DNA from: Methylorubrum extorquens | Lineage (GTDB): Bacteria; Pseudomonadota; Alphaproteobacteria; Rhizobiales; Beijerinckiaceae | Reading direction: 5' to 3' | DNA: 64,000 nt | Assembly (NCBI RefSeq): GCF_024169925.1 | Contig: NZ_JALJXF010000001.1 | Location: 4,098,001 to 4,162,000 of the forward strand | Part shown: positions 7,083 through 14,877 of the stretch, piece after piece | How the letters are laid out: every line of letters starts with the position of its first letter | Position numbering within the stretch: position 1 is the first letter of the stretch | Translations under genes and position numbers: made by a program | The notes under the pieces: generated by a model | Database searches by the model: none | What the model was told of the DNA's origin: nothing | The model's input: the letters and a program-made list of their open reading frames with translations, nothing else

Positions 7083-8799
7083 AGACGTTCGTCTCCCCCG
7101 CGCCGCCCGGATGGGTGACGGCGCCGTTCACCGCAGGCCCGACGGTCTGCGCGTACTTCCAGAGATAGCCGGAGGTCGCGGCATTGCCCCGCGGCGTCCA
7201 TTCCGCGCGGCGCTGAGCGAACTCCTCGTCGGAGAGCGCCACGTCCAGCGTGCCATGAATCGCGTCCAGCGTGATGATGTCGCCGTCGCGCAGGAGGCCG
7301 ATCGGCCCGCCGATGGCAGCCTCGGGGCCGACATGGCCGACGCAGAAGCCGCGGGTTGCGCCGGAGAAGCGCCCGTCGGTGATCAGCGCCACCTTGTCAC
7401 CCATGCCCTGGCCGTAGAGGGCGGCCGTGGTCGAGAGCATTTCGCGCATCCCGGGGCCTCCCTTCGGGCCCTCGTACCGGATGACCAGAACCTCGCCGGG
7501 CTTGTAGGCGCGGTTCTGCACCGCTTCGAAACAGGCCTCTTCGCCGTCGAAGACGCGGGCGGGGCCGGTGAAGACCTGGGCTTCGGCCGGCATGCCGGCG
7601 ACCTTCACGATCGCGCCCTCGGGCGCGAGGTTGCCGCGAAGGCCCACCACGCCGCCGGTGACGGTGATGGGCTTGTCGGCCGGGTACACCACGTCCTGAT
7701 CGGGGTTCCAGGCGACCTTGGCGAGGTTCTCCGCGATGGTGCGGCCGGTCACCGTCAGGCAATCGCCGTGCAGAAAACCGTGATCGAGCAGCGTTTTCAT
7801 CAGCAGCGGGATGCCGCCGACCTCGAACATGTCCTTGGCGACATAGCGCCCGCCGGGCTTCAGGTCGGCGATGTAGGGCGTCTTGCGGAAGATCTCGGCG
7901 ACGTCGAACAGGGTGAACTCGATGCCGCATTCATGCGCGATCGCCGGCAGGTGCAGCGCCGCGTTGGTCGAGCCGCCCGAGGCCGCGACCGTCGCGGCGG
8001 CGTTCTCGAGCGCCTTGCGGGTGACGATGTCGCGCGGGCGGATGTTCTTGGCGATCAGCTCCATGACCTTCTCGCCGGCGGCGGCGCAGAATTGGTCGCG
8101 GATCTCGTAGGGCGCGGGGGCGCCGGCCGAGTAGGGCAGCGCGAGGCCGATGGCTTCCGAGACGGTCGCCATGGTGTTGGCGGTGAACTGCGCGCCGCAG
8201 GCGCCGGCCGAGGGACAGGCGACCCGCTCCAACTCGTCGAGGTCGTCGAGGCTCATGTCGCCGACGGCGACCTTGCCGACCGCCTCAAACAGGTCCTGCA
8301 CGGTCACCGGCCGGCCGCGGAAGGAGCCCGGCAGGATCGAGCCGCCATAGATGAAGATCGAGGGCACGTTGAGGCGCACCATGGCCATCATCATGCCGGG
8401 CAGGGACTTGTCGCAGCCGGCCAACCCCACGAGCGCATCGTAGGAATGGCCGCGGATCGTCAGCTCGACCGAGTCGGCGATGACCTCGCGCGACGGCAGC
8501 GAGGCGCGCATGCCGCCGTGTCCCATAGCGATGCCATCGGTGACGGTGATGGTGCAGAACTCGCGCGGGGTGCCCTTGGCGGCGGCCACGCCCTTCTTCA
8601 CGGCCTGAGCCTGGCGCATCAGCGAGATGTTGCAGGGCGCCGCCTCGTTCCAGCACGAGGCCACGCCGACGAGCGGCTGGTGGATCTGCTCGGTGGTCAG
8701 GCCCATAGCATAGAGATACGAGCGGTGCGGCGCCCGCTCGGGCCCCTCCGTCACGTGCCGGCTCGGCAGCTTCGACTTGTCGGTCTGACGCGCGTCCAT
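7069..8799 (-). CDS. ilvD: dihydroxy-acid dehydratase, IlvD
   Basis: Fe-S lyase of 576 residues that dehydrates 2,3-dihydroxy-isovalerate and 2,3-dihydroxy-3-methylvalerate in branched-chain amino acid synthesis. The iron-sulfur cysteines are in ASCWNEAAPCN, GCDKSLPGMMMAM and CPSAGACGAQFTANTM; DGRFSGATRGFCVGH near the C-terminus is also typical. The length is normal and the ATG at 8799 gives the usual MDARQ..KLPSRH start. The 3' end overlaps the ATG of the exoR-like gene. No leader peptide or attenuator was recognised in the 445 bases upstream. Confidence 0.96.
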   Translation of the reverse strand: MDARQTDKSKLPSRHVTEGPERAPHRSYLYAMGLTTEQIHQPLVGVASCWNEAAPCNISLMRQAQAVKKGVAAAKGTPREFCTITVTDGIAMGHGGMRASLPSREVIADSVELTIRGHSYDALVGLAGCDKSLPGMMMAMVRLNVPSIFIYGGSILPGSFRGRPVTVQDLFEAVGKVAVGDMSLDDLDELERVACPSAGACGAQFTANTMATVSEAIGLALPYSAGAPAPYEIRDQFCAAAGEKVMELIAKNIRPRDIVTRKALENAAATVAASGGSTNAALHLPAIAHECGIEFTLFDVAEIFRKTPYIADLKPGGRYVAKDMFEVGGIPLLMKTLLDHGFLHGDCLTVTGRTIAENLAKVAWNPDQDVVYPADKPITVTGGVVGLRGNLAPEGAIVKVAGMPAEAQVFTGPARVFDGEEACFEAVQNRAYKPGEVLVIRYEGPKGGPGMREMLSTTAALYGQGMGDKVALITDGRFSGATRGFCVGHVGPEAAIGGPIGLLRDGDIITLDAIHGTLDVALSDEEFAQRRAEWTPRGNAATSGYLWKYAQTVGPAVNGAVTHPGGAGETNVYADI

Positions 8800-9244
8800 C
8801 GCTGATCTCGTGCCCCGGTCCCGTTACGCCCCCGAGGTCCGCGCGGACCGTTACGGTCCAGCGTGGAAAAACGTCCTTCGACGTCCTCGAAACTCTGCGG
8901 TAAGGCGTTGGAGCGACAGCGTTTACCGCGACCCCGGAAGTCGTCCCGGTTTATGGTGGGATTGCGGCGCTCAAAGGCACAGCTCAAGGCAAAGTCAGGT
9001 TGCTTTCGCGGTGTGTCAGGGCCGCAACAGCCGAGCTTGCGTCGGCTCTGGGAAGACTTCGCGAAATCAACGCGCGCACACCCTCGCGCGGTCCTGCAAA
9101 AGGGCTATTTTCAGATAAAATTTTAGCGGCATCGGCGCGTGCAATTCAGGCTTCGCGAACAACCTCGACAGTGCCGACACTTGTCTTCTCTTGAAAGCCG
9201 ACGACCCTTTCGCGGGGCGCCGCCCAAATCTCCGATGAAATCAC
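8800..9244. other. intergenic region upstream of ilvD
   Basis: 445 bases between the stop of eutC and the start of ilvD. It presumably holds the ilvD promoter. Six-frame reading gives no protein with recognisable features, and no strong hairpin, repeat or riboswitch was seen. An AT-rich spot occurs around 9105-9125. Confidence 0.5.
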
Positions 9245-10027
9245 TCAGCGTCCGCCGATGGCAGGATCCGGCGCGGCAGCCTCAAGCAACCGATCGCTCT
9301 CGTCCTTGAGATTCACGCCCGTCAGCCCGCGAGAGTAGGCCTGACTCAGGAGCCAGTTCAGCTTGAACGCGGCAAGCTCGAAACTCAGGCCGGCGGGCCG
9401 GACGTTCGAGATGCAATTTCGTTCCGCATCCGAGCGTCCGGGCTTCGGATCGAAGGTGACGTAGAGGCCGAGGCTGTCGGGCGAGGACAGGCCGGGACGT
9501 TCGCCGATCACCACCACCACCGCGCGGGCTCGCAGCGCTGCGCCGGCCGCGTCCCCCAGCGCGACGCGCGCCTGGGTCGCGATGGTCACCGGGGCAAGGC
9601 GCCAGCCGGCCGCCTCCGCGTGGGGCTTGAAGGCGGCGAGCAGCGCGGCGGCACCCTCGTGGACCGCGCGTGCCGACAGACCGTCTGCCACCACGATCGC
9701 GAGATCGACGGGCTCGGATGCGGAGCCGGACAGGGCCTTCCGGCTCTCCGGGGAGAGGCGGCGCCCGTAATCGGGGCGGCGCAGGTAGGTCGCGCGATCC
9801 TCCGCACCGGAGGTCACGGTCACGGTCGGCAGGCCCAGCGCTTCGATGGCCTCGGCGATCGCGGCGGCGTCCATCGGCGTATGCACGGCGTCGCGCGCCT
9901 GGGCGTGGGCGAGGCCGAATTTCAGCACTTCGCGGGTCGGCAGGCCGGCGCCTGCGCGGCCGAGACCGATCCGAGCGGGGGTGAGGCGGGCCAGCCGCTG
10001 CCAAAGGTCGTCGCTCGCGGCGTTCAT
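9245..10027 (-). CDS. eutC: ethanolamine ammonia-lyase small subunit, EutC
   Basis: A 260-residue light chain of the adenosylcobalamin-dependent enzyme that splits ethanolamine into acetaldehyde and ammonia. Family features include RIGLGRAGAGLPTREVLKF with LAHAQARDAVHTP at the N-terminus, VVADGLSARAV in the middle, then VVVVIGERPGLSSPDSLG and the conserved Cys segment ERNCISNVRPAGLS. Its ATG at 10027 overlaps the eutB stop by four bases (ATGA), so synthesis of the two subunits is coupled. No eut shell proteins, EutA reactivase or EutG/EutE genes are next to it. Confidence 0.95.
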   Translation of the reverse strand: MNAASDDLWQRLARLTPARIGLGRAGAGLPTREVLKFGLAHAQARDAVHTPMDAAAIAEAIEALGLPTVTVTSGAEDRATYLRRPDYGRRLSPESRKALSGSASEPVDLAIVVADGLSARAVHEGAAALLAAFKPHAEAAGWRLAPVTIATQARVALGDAAGAALRARAVVVVIGERPGLSSPDSLGLYVTFDPKPGRSDAERNCISNVRPAGLSFELAAFKLNWLLSQAYSRGLTGVNLKDESDRLLEAAAPDPAIGGR

Positions 10028-11406
10028 GCGGCCAGCCCCGGCGCGGCGGTGAGCAGGCGGGCGTCGGCCCCGCCGGGCAGGAGCGCGCCGTCCGCGTCGG
10101 TGAGGCCGATGCGGGCGAGCCATTCCTCGAATTCCGGTGCGCGCCTCAGGCCGAGCACCTCGCGGATGTAAAGCTGGTCGTGGAACGAGGTGGATTGGTA
10201 GTTCAGCATCACGTCGTCGGCGCCGGGAATGCCCATCACGTAGGTGCAGCCCGCCGCGCCCAGCAGGGTCAGCAGCGTGTCCATGTCGTCCTGATCGGCC
10301 TCGGCGTGATTGGTGTAGCAGACGTCCACACCGAGCGGCACGCCCATCAGCTTGCCGCAGAAATGGTCCTCCAGCCCGGCGCGGATGATCTCCTTGCCGT
10401 TGTAGAGGTATTCCGGCCCGATGAAGCCGACCACCGTGTTGACGAGGAGCGGCCGGTAGCGGCGGGCGACCGCGTAGGCGCGCGCCTCCAGCGTCTGCTG
10501 GTCGATGCCGTGATGGGCGTCCGCCGAGAGGGCCGAACCCTGGCCGGTCTCGAAATACATCACGTTGTCGCCGAGCGTGCCGCGCTTGAGCGCGAGCGCC
10601 GCCTCATGCGCCTCCTGCAGGATCGGCAGCGTGACGCCGAAGCTGGCATTGGCCCGCTGCGTGCCGGCGATCGACTGGAACACGAGATCGACCGGCAGGC
10701 CGCGGTTCATCGCGTCGAGGGTCGTCGTGACGTGAGTGAGCACGCAGGCCTGCGTCGGGATCTCCAACCGGTCGATGATGCCATCGAACAGGCTCAGCAG
10801 CGTCCCCATCGTCTGGATCGAGTCGGAGACCGGGTTGATGCCGATCACCGCGTCACCACAACCGTAGGAGAGGCCGTCGAGGATCGAGGCGGTGACGCCC
10901 GCCGGATCGTCGGTCGGGTGGTTGGGCTGGAGCCGCACCGCGAGGGTGCCGGGTAGGCCGATCGTGTTGCGGAAGCGGGTGACCACGCGGCACTTCTTCG
11001 CGACCAGGATCAGATCCTGATTGCGCATGATCTTGCAGACCGCGGCGGCGATCTCCGGCGTGACGCCCGGCGCGATCCGCGCCAGCGTCCCGGAGGAGGC
11101 GGTGAGCAGGAACTCGCGGAAATCCCCGACTGTCAGACCCGCGATCTCGGCGAACGCCGCCTCGTCGTGGTCGTCGAGAATCAGGCGGGTGACGTCGTCC
11201 TCCTCGTAGGGGATCAGCGGACGGGCCAGGATCTCCTTGAGCGGCACCTCGGCGAGGCACCAGCGGGCGGCCATGTTCTCTTCGGCCGATTCGGCGGCAA
11301 TGCCCGCGAGGCAATCGCCGGAGCGCACCGGCGTCGCCTTGGCCATCAGCGTCGCCAGATCGGCGAAGACGTGGGTGCGGGGGCCGACGGTGTGGCGATA
11401 GGGCAT
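10024..11406 (-). CDS. eutB: ethanolamine ammonia-lyase large subunit, EutB
   Basis: A 460-residue TIM-barrel heavy chain that carries the active site and binds adenosylcobalamin with EutC. Recognisable segments are VGPRTHVFADLATLMAKATP at the start, NTIGLPGTLAVRLQPNHPTD, GDAVIGINPVSDS, the substrate region MYFETGQGSALSADAHHG, FIGPEYLYNGKE, and LGVDVCYTNHAEADQDDMD with MGIPGADDVMLNYQSTS. Length matches the family. Divergent from the OxlT-like carrier across 622 bases. No cobalamin riboswitch was recognised upstream. The pair probably supports ethanolamine use as nitrogen or carbon source in the cytosol. Confidence 0.96.
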   Translation of the reverse strand: MPYRHTVGPRTHVFADLATLMAKATPVRSGDCLAGIAAESAEENMAARWCLAEVPLKEILARPLIPYEEDDVTRLILDDHDEAAFAEIAGLTVGDFREFLLTASSGTLARIAPGVTPEIAAAVCKIMRNQDLILVAKKCRVVTRFRNTIGLPGTLAVRLQPNHPTDDPAGVTASILDGLSYGCGDAVIGINPVSDSIQTMGTLLSLFDGIIDRLEIPTQACVLTHVTTTLDAMNRGLPVDLVFQSIAGTQRANASFGVTLPILQEAHEAALALKRGTLGDNVMYFETGQGSALSADAHHGIDQQTLEARAYAVARRYRPLLVNTVVGFIGPEYLYNGKEIIRAGLEDHFCGKLMGVPLGVDVCYTNHAEADQDDMDTLLTLLGAAGCTYVMGIPGADDVMLNYQSTSFHDQLYIREVLGLRRAPEFEEWLARIGLTDADGALLPGGADARLLTAAPGLAA

Positions 11407-12028
11407 CGACGGGTTCCTTGGCCTCGCTCGACAGGATGCAAGGATCGCGCGGCCTGTCGAGGTGGTTTCGTGCGGTCATGAGCACCCGGCCCGCTCCGCC
11501 CGCGCCCTCAAGCAAGAACGGCGCCCGCGCGAGACCCTTCGAGGTCGAGCGCAGGCCGCTCCGAACGATCTGTCTATTGCGAACCGACACCAGCGTAACG
11601 AGGGAGGCGACGGCCCCACCGGAACGGTCTTCGCCAAGACGAATCGAAGAGTTGGCCCCTCAACGATTCGGCCCTCACCCTCGTCCATAGGCCGCGACTG
11701 CTCACGGAATAGGCGCCGGATCGCTTTAGATCCGGCATTTCACGGGCAGTGAAGCGCCATTCTCGCGAGCCGCCGCGCGCGTTTCCGGTTGAGCCTCGGC
11801 TTTTCATCCTTCCGCGCCGTCACTTTCGTGTCAGATTGCGCATTATTTCGCTTGCCTGCATGGCTGGTATACCAAATAATGCATACCACTGCCCGGGACG
11901 AGATAGCCCCTCGAATTCATCGGGCAGACCGAGGAATCGCAACAACCTGCACCGACACCTCTCAAGCCCATCACGCCAAACCTACGCAACAGGCCTTCAC
12001 GTCTGTGCAGGAACGAGGGAGCACGCTC
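11407..12028. other. long divergent intergenic region, eutB / OxlT-like
   Basis: 622 bases between divergent starts. No convincing gene is present. Two structures stand out: an 8-bp hairpin at 11715-11736 (GCCGGATC/GATCCGGC, six-base loop) and the nested dyads at 11840-11882 listed separately. The segment 11820-11960 is clearly richer in A and T than the surrounding genes and is the likeliest place for the carrier's promoter. Confidence 0.6.
11840..11882. promoter_or_regulatory. candidate operator: nested palindromes upstream of the OxlT-like gene
   Basis: A perfect 9-bp inverted repeat, GCATTATTT (11840-11848) and AAATAATGC (11874-11882), encloses 25 bases that include the perfect 10-bp palindrome TGGTATACCA at 11865-11874. 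The inner palindrome resembles operators of GntR/FCD-type regulators, whose sites commonly centre on GTATAC. It lies about 150 bases before the carrier's ATG. Operator role is inferred from symmetry and position only. Confidence 0.45.
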
Positions 12029-13327
12029 ATGGCATTGTCGTCCATTGCCCCGGATCGGCCGGTACCGTCTTCGAACCGATGGCTGCAAATCATCTTCGGC
12101 GTCGTCTGCATGGTGGCTGCAGCCAACATTCAGTACGCCTGGACTCTGTTCGTTCCCGAAATCCAGAAGACCTTCGGCTGGGATCGCGCCGCGATCCAGG
12201 TGGCCTTCACGATCTTCGTCGTCGTCCAGACCTGGCTGACGCCGATCGAGGGTTACTTCATCGATAAGTACGGCCCGAGCCGGGTCGTGATGTTCGGCGG
12301 CCTGATGACGGGCGCGGCCTGGGTGATGAACTCCTACGCCACCTCGCTGACCGGCTTCTACATCGGCTCGGTCCTCGGCGGCATCGGCGTCGGCTGCGTC
12401 TACGCCACCTGCATCAACAACGCCCTGAAGTGGTTCCCGGACAAGCGCGGCCTCGCCGTCGGCCTCACTGCGGGCGGCTACGGCGCGGGCTCGGCCCTGA
12501 CGATCATCCCGATCGCCAAGATGATCGATGCCGGCAGCTACGCCCAGGCGTTCTTCACCTTCGGCCTGATCCAGGGTTCGGTCATCATCCTGGCCTCGCT
12601 GTTCATGCGCTCGCCGGCCAAGGACGAAGTGAAGTTCTCGACCAAGGTGCTGCAGACCCGCCGCGACTACACCCTCGGCGAGGCCCTGCGCACACCGGTC
12701 TTCTACGTCATGCTGCTGATGTTCACCTGCACGGTCACCGGCGGCCTGATGGCGGTGGCGCAGCTCGGCGTCATCGCGACCGACCTCGGCGTGAAGAACT
12801 TCCAGGTCAACCTGTACTTCTTCGCCATGGCCGCGCTGCCCTTCGCCCTGATGCTCGACCGCGTCATGAACGGCATCTCGCGTCCGCTGTTCGGCTTCAT
12901 CTCCGACCGGATCGGCCGTGAGAAGACGATGTTCATCGCCTTCTCGATGGAGGGCATCGGCATCGTGGCGCTGGGCTACTTCGGCTCGAACCCCTGGGCC
13001 TTCGTGATCCTGTCGGGCATCGTGTTCCTTGCCTGGGGCGAGGTCTACTCGCTGTTCAGCGCCACGGCCGCCGACACCTTCGGCTCGAAGCATATCGGCA
13101 AGATCTACGGCGTCCTCTACTGCGCCAAGGGCTTTGCCGCGCTGTTCGTGCCGGTCGGGAACCTGATCATGCAGGCGACGGGCACGTGGTCGACGGTGCT
13201 CTACACCGTGGCGGTGATGGACCTGATCGCGGCGGCGCTCGCCATCGCCGTGCTGCGGCCGATGCTGAAGCAGCACCACCTCAACAACAACGCGGCGGTG
13301 CCGAACGCGGCCCTCGCCCACGCCTGA
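12029..13327 (+). CDS. oxalate/formate antiporter-type MFS carrier (OxlT-like)
   Basis: A 432-residue inner-membrane carrier with 12 predicted transmembrane segments, of the OFA family within the major facilitator superfamily. QYAWTLFVPEIQKTF, EGYFIDKYGPSRVVMFGG and WFPDKRGLAVGLTAGGYGAG follow OxlT closely. The two basic residues OxlT uses to hold oxalate have counterparts: Arg in GISRPLFGFISDRIGR and Lys in YGVLYCAKGFAALFV. Oxalate/formate exchange is therefore plausible, though related carriers take other carboxylates. The ATG at 12029 is preceded by GAGGGAG; in-frame codons further upstream run through the regulatory region. A strong terminator follows. Confidence 0.8.
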   Translation: MALSSIAPDRPVPSSNRWLQIIFGVVCMVAAANIQYAWTLFVPEIQKTFGWDRAAIQVAFTIFVVVQTWLTPIEGYFIDKYGPSRVVMFGGLMTGAAWVMNSYATSLTGFYIGSVLGGIGVGCVYATCINNALKWFPDKRGLAVGLTAGGYGAGSALTIIPIAKMIDAGSYAQAFFTFGLIQGSVIILASLFMRSPAKDEVKFSTKVLQTRRDYTLGEALRTPVFYVMLLMFTCTVTGGLMAVAQLGVIATDLGVKNFQVNLYFFAMAALPFALMLDRVMNGISRPLFGFISDRIGREKTMFIAFSMEGIGIVALGYFGSNPWAFVILSGIVFLAWGEVYSLFSATAADTFGSKHIGKIYGVLYCAKGFAALFVPVGNLIMQATGTWSTVLYTVAVMDLIAAALAIAVLRPMLKQHHLNNNAAVPNAALAHA

Positions 13328-13366
13328 ACCTTCGCTCCCTCGGGATCGGAAACCAGAGTGAGAAAG

Positions 13367-13392
13367 CCCCGCCGGAGACGGCGGGGTTTTTT
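13367..13392 (+). terminator. intrinsic terminator of the OxlT-like gene
   Basis: Perfect 8-bp stem CCCCGCCG/CGGCGGGG with a stable GAGA tetraloop, followed by six T residues. It starts 40 bases after the stop codon and is a textbook rho-independent terminator. Confidence 0.9.
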
Positions 13393-13453
13393 CGTTCGAG
13401 CGGAACCGGCGCCAAGGCCCGCACCCGCAAAAATCCGCCGAAGGTTCGAGCCA

Positions 13454-13479
13454 AAGAAAAAGGCCCCGTCTCCGGAGCC
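13454..13479 (-). terminator. intrinsic terminator downstream of tRNA-Val
   Basis: Read on the minus strand: a 6-bp stem GGCTCC/GGGGCC (one G-U pair) with loop GGAGAC, then TTTTTCTTT. It lies about 30 bases past the 3' end of tRNA-Val and would end that transcript. Confidence 0.7.
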
Positions 13480-13511
13480 TTGGTCTACTCGATCATCCCC
13501 TGGAGGGGGGA

Positions 13512-13586
13512 TGGTGGGCGCGACAGGGATCGAACCTGTGACCCCTACCATGTCAAGGTAGTGCTCTCCCGCTGAGCTACGCGCCC
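13512..13586 (-). tRNA. tRNA-Val (anticodon GAC)
   Basis: 75 bases including an encoded CCA end. The 7-bp acceptor stem is GGGCGCG/CGCGCCC with discriminator A. The D arm contains AGCTCAGCGGGAGAGC. The anticodon stem CTACC/GGTAG encloses loop TTGACAT, giving anticodon GAC. The T arm is ACAGG TTCGATC CCTGT. The gene is complete and unlinked to any integrase, so this copy shows no sign of use as an attachment site. Confidence 0.97.
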
Positions 13587-13824
13587 CTGCAAGCCGTCCG
13601 GGTGGCCCCGGTGTCCTGCGAGGCCGCGGCTATAGCCGGTGCCGCGCGGCTCCGCAAGCGGGACGTTGGCGGAATCGTTTGCCCGCCGTCGAAACACCCG
13701 CCGCCGTCTCGTGGATGCCGGGGGCCCGTCGCGGCCCATTGCACGCAAGCGGCAAAAATCGGCTAAGAGTGCGCCGCGGGACGCGCGGCCCGATCAGCAC
13801 GGGGCCGAGGACGGCGAGCTAGGG

Positions 13825-14871
13825 ATGCGGTTTCTCCTTTCGTCCGACGAGGGCGACGTGATCCGGGGCTGGGTGGTGCCGGACAACCCGCAGGCGATCA
13901 GCCGGGTCTCCATCTGCATCGAGGGGCGCCGCGTGGCGGAGGTCTCTGCGATCCACGCCGACCCGAACTTCGTCCGATTCGGCTGGCACGCGACCGGGCA
14001 GTGCCATTTCGAGGTCCGCGAGACCGACGTGCCGGGCCTTCCCGGCATCGAGCGGCTCGAGATCTACGATGTCGACACCAATGTGTTGATCTACCGGCGG
14101 CTGCCGCGGACGGGCCTCACCGACAAGAAGGTCATCCTGCTCAACGGGCATATCCGCCCGGAAACGGTGATCCAGACCGCGCTGTATCCCTCTTTCCGGC
14201 AGTCGTATTTCGGCATCGGCCGCTTTCCGGACGAGATTCTGCGGGCGATGTTCGACACCGTCACCCTCGATTCCTGCCTGATGGCCGGCTCGATCATCTT
14301 CCCGCGCTACGAGGGGCACTTCGTCCAGAGCGGCGCGCTCACCATGCTGATGATCCACGACCCCTTCGTGGAACTGGCGAGCCGCCTGTACTGGCTGCGC
14401 GAGCGGGCCAGCCTTGCCGCCAACGCCGAGCAGCACTGGCGTCTCGGCAATCTCGTCGAGGCGGCGGCCTTCACCCTCGATTACGACTTCACCGACGTGA
14501 AGAGCCTGAAGCGGCTGTTCCGGATGATGCCGGAGCCGGCCTATCACCTGCTCTACAACCCCCTGACCCGCCAGCTCAGCACCCACGTGCCCGAGGACCG
14601 GCTGATGCCGGGCAGTTCCATCATCGCGGTCGAGGTGCTGTCCCGCATCGACGTCGTCGGCCACCGCGACTACTTCGAGGCGTTCATGGCCTCCGCGTTC
14701 CACCATATCGGGATCGAGGCGCCGCTACCGCTCCCCCTGCCGATCCCCAACGAGACGCTGGCGCTCGCCGAACTGCTGCGCGGCATGCGCTTTGCCCGCG
14801 ACATGGTGGTCTATGACACCGTGCTCAGCGACGCCGTGCGGGCCTCCGTCTCGAAGAGCTGGGAGAGCTGA
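13825..14871 (+). CDS. unknown protein of a glycan gene cluster
   Basis: A 348-residue soluble protein with no signal peptide; not recognised. The first ~75 residues (GWVVPDNPQAISRVSICIEG, then FGWHATGQCHFEV) look like a small beta-sandwich of the kind that precedes glycosyltransferase domains. The middle holds SYFGIGRFPDEILRAMFDTVTLDSC and FPRYEGHFVQSG with an HDPFVELASRLYWLRE segment, faintly like nucleotide-sugar or sulfate-transferring enzymes, but no diagnostic motif was found. The ATG at 13825 has AGGG just upstream. It ends six bases before the two-domain GT2 gene and is surely co-transcribed with it, so a role in glycan assembly or decoration is the best guess. Confidence 0.75.
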   Translation: MRFLLSSDEGDVIRGWVVPDNPQAISRVSICIEGRRVAEVSAIHADPNFVRFGWHATGQCHFEVRETDVPGLPGIERLEIYDVDTNVLIYRRLPRTGLTDKKVILLNGHIRPETVIQTALYPSFRQSYFGIGRFPDEILRAMFDTVTLDSCLMAGSIIFPRYEGHFVQSGALTMLMIHDPFVELASRLYWLRERASLAANAEQHWRLGNLVEAAAFTLDYDFTDVKSLKRLFRMMPEPAYHLLYNPLTRQLSTHVPEDRLMPGSSIIAVEVLSRIDVVGHRDYFEAFMASAFHHIGIEAPLPLPLPIPNETLALAELLRGMRFARDMVVYDTVLSDAVRASVSKSWES

Positions 14872-14877
14872 GCGGCG

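Noticed and set aside
11407..11700. Cobalamin riboswitch upstream of eutB
   Set aside because: I looked for the B12-box core and flanking stems on the minus strand and could not recognise them.
13512..13586. tRNA-Val as an integration site for a mobile element
   Set aside because: No integrase, excisionase, phage gene or duplicated tRNA 3' end was seen on either side.
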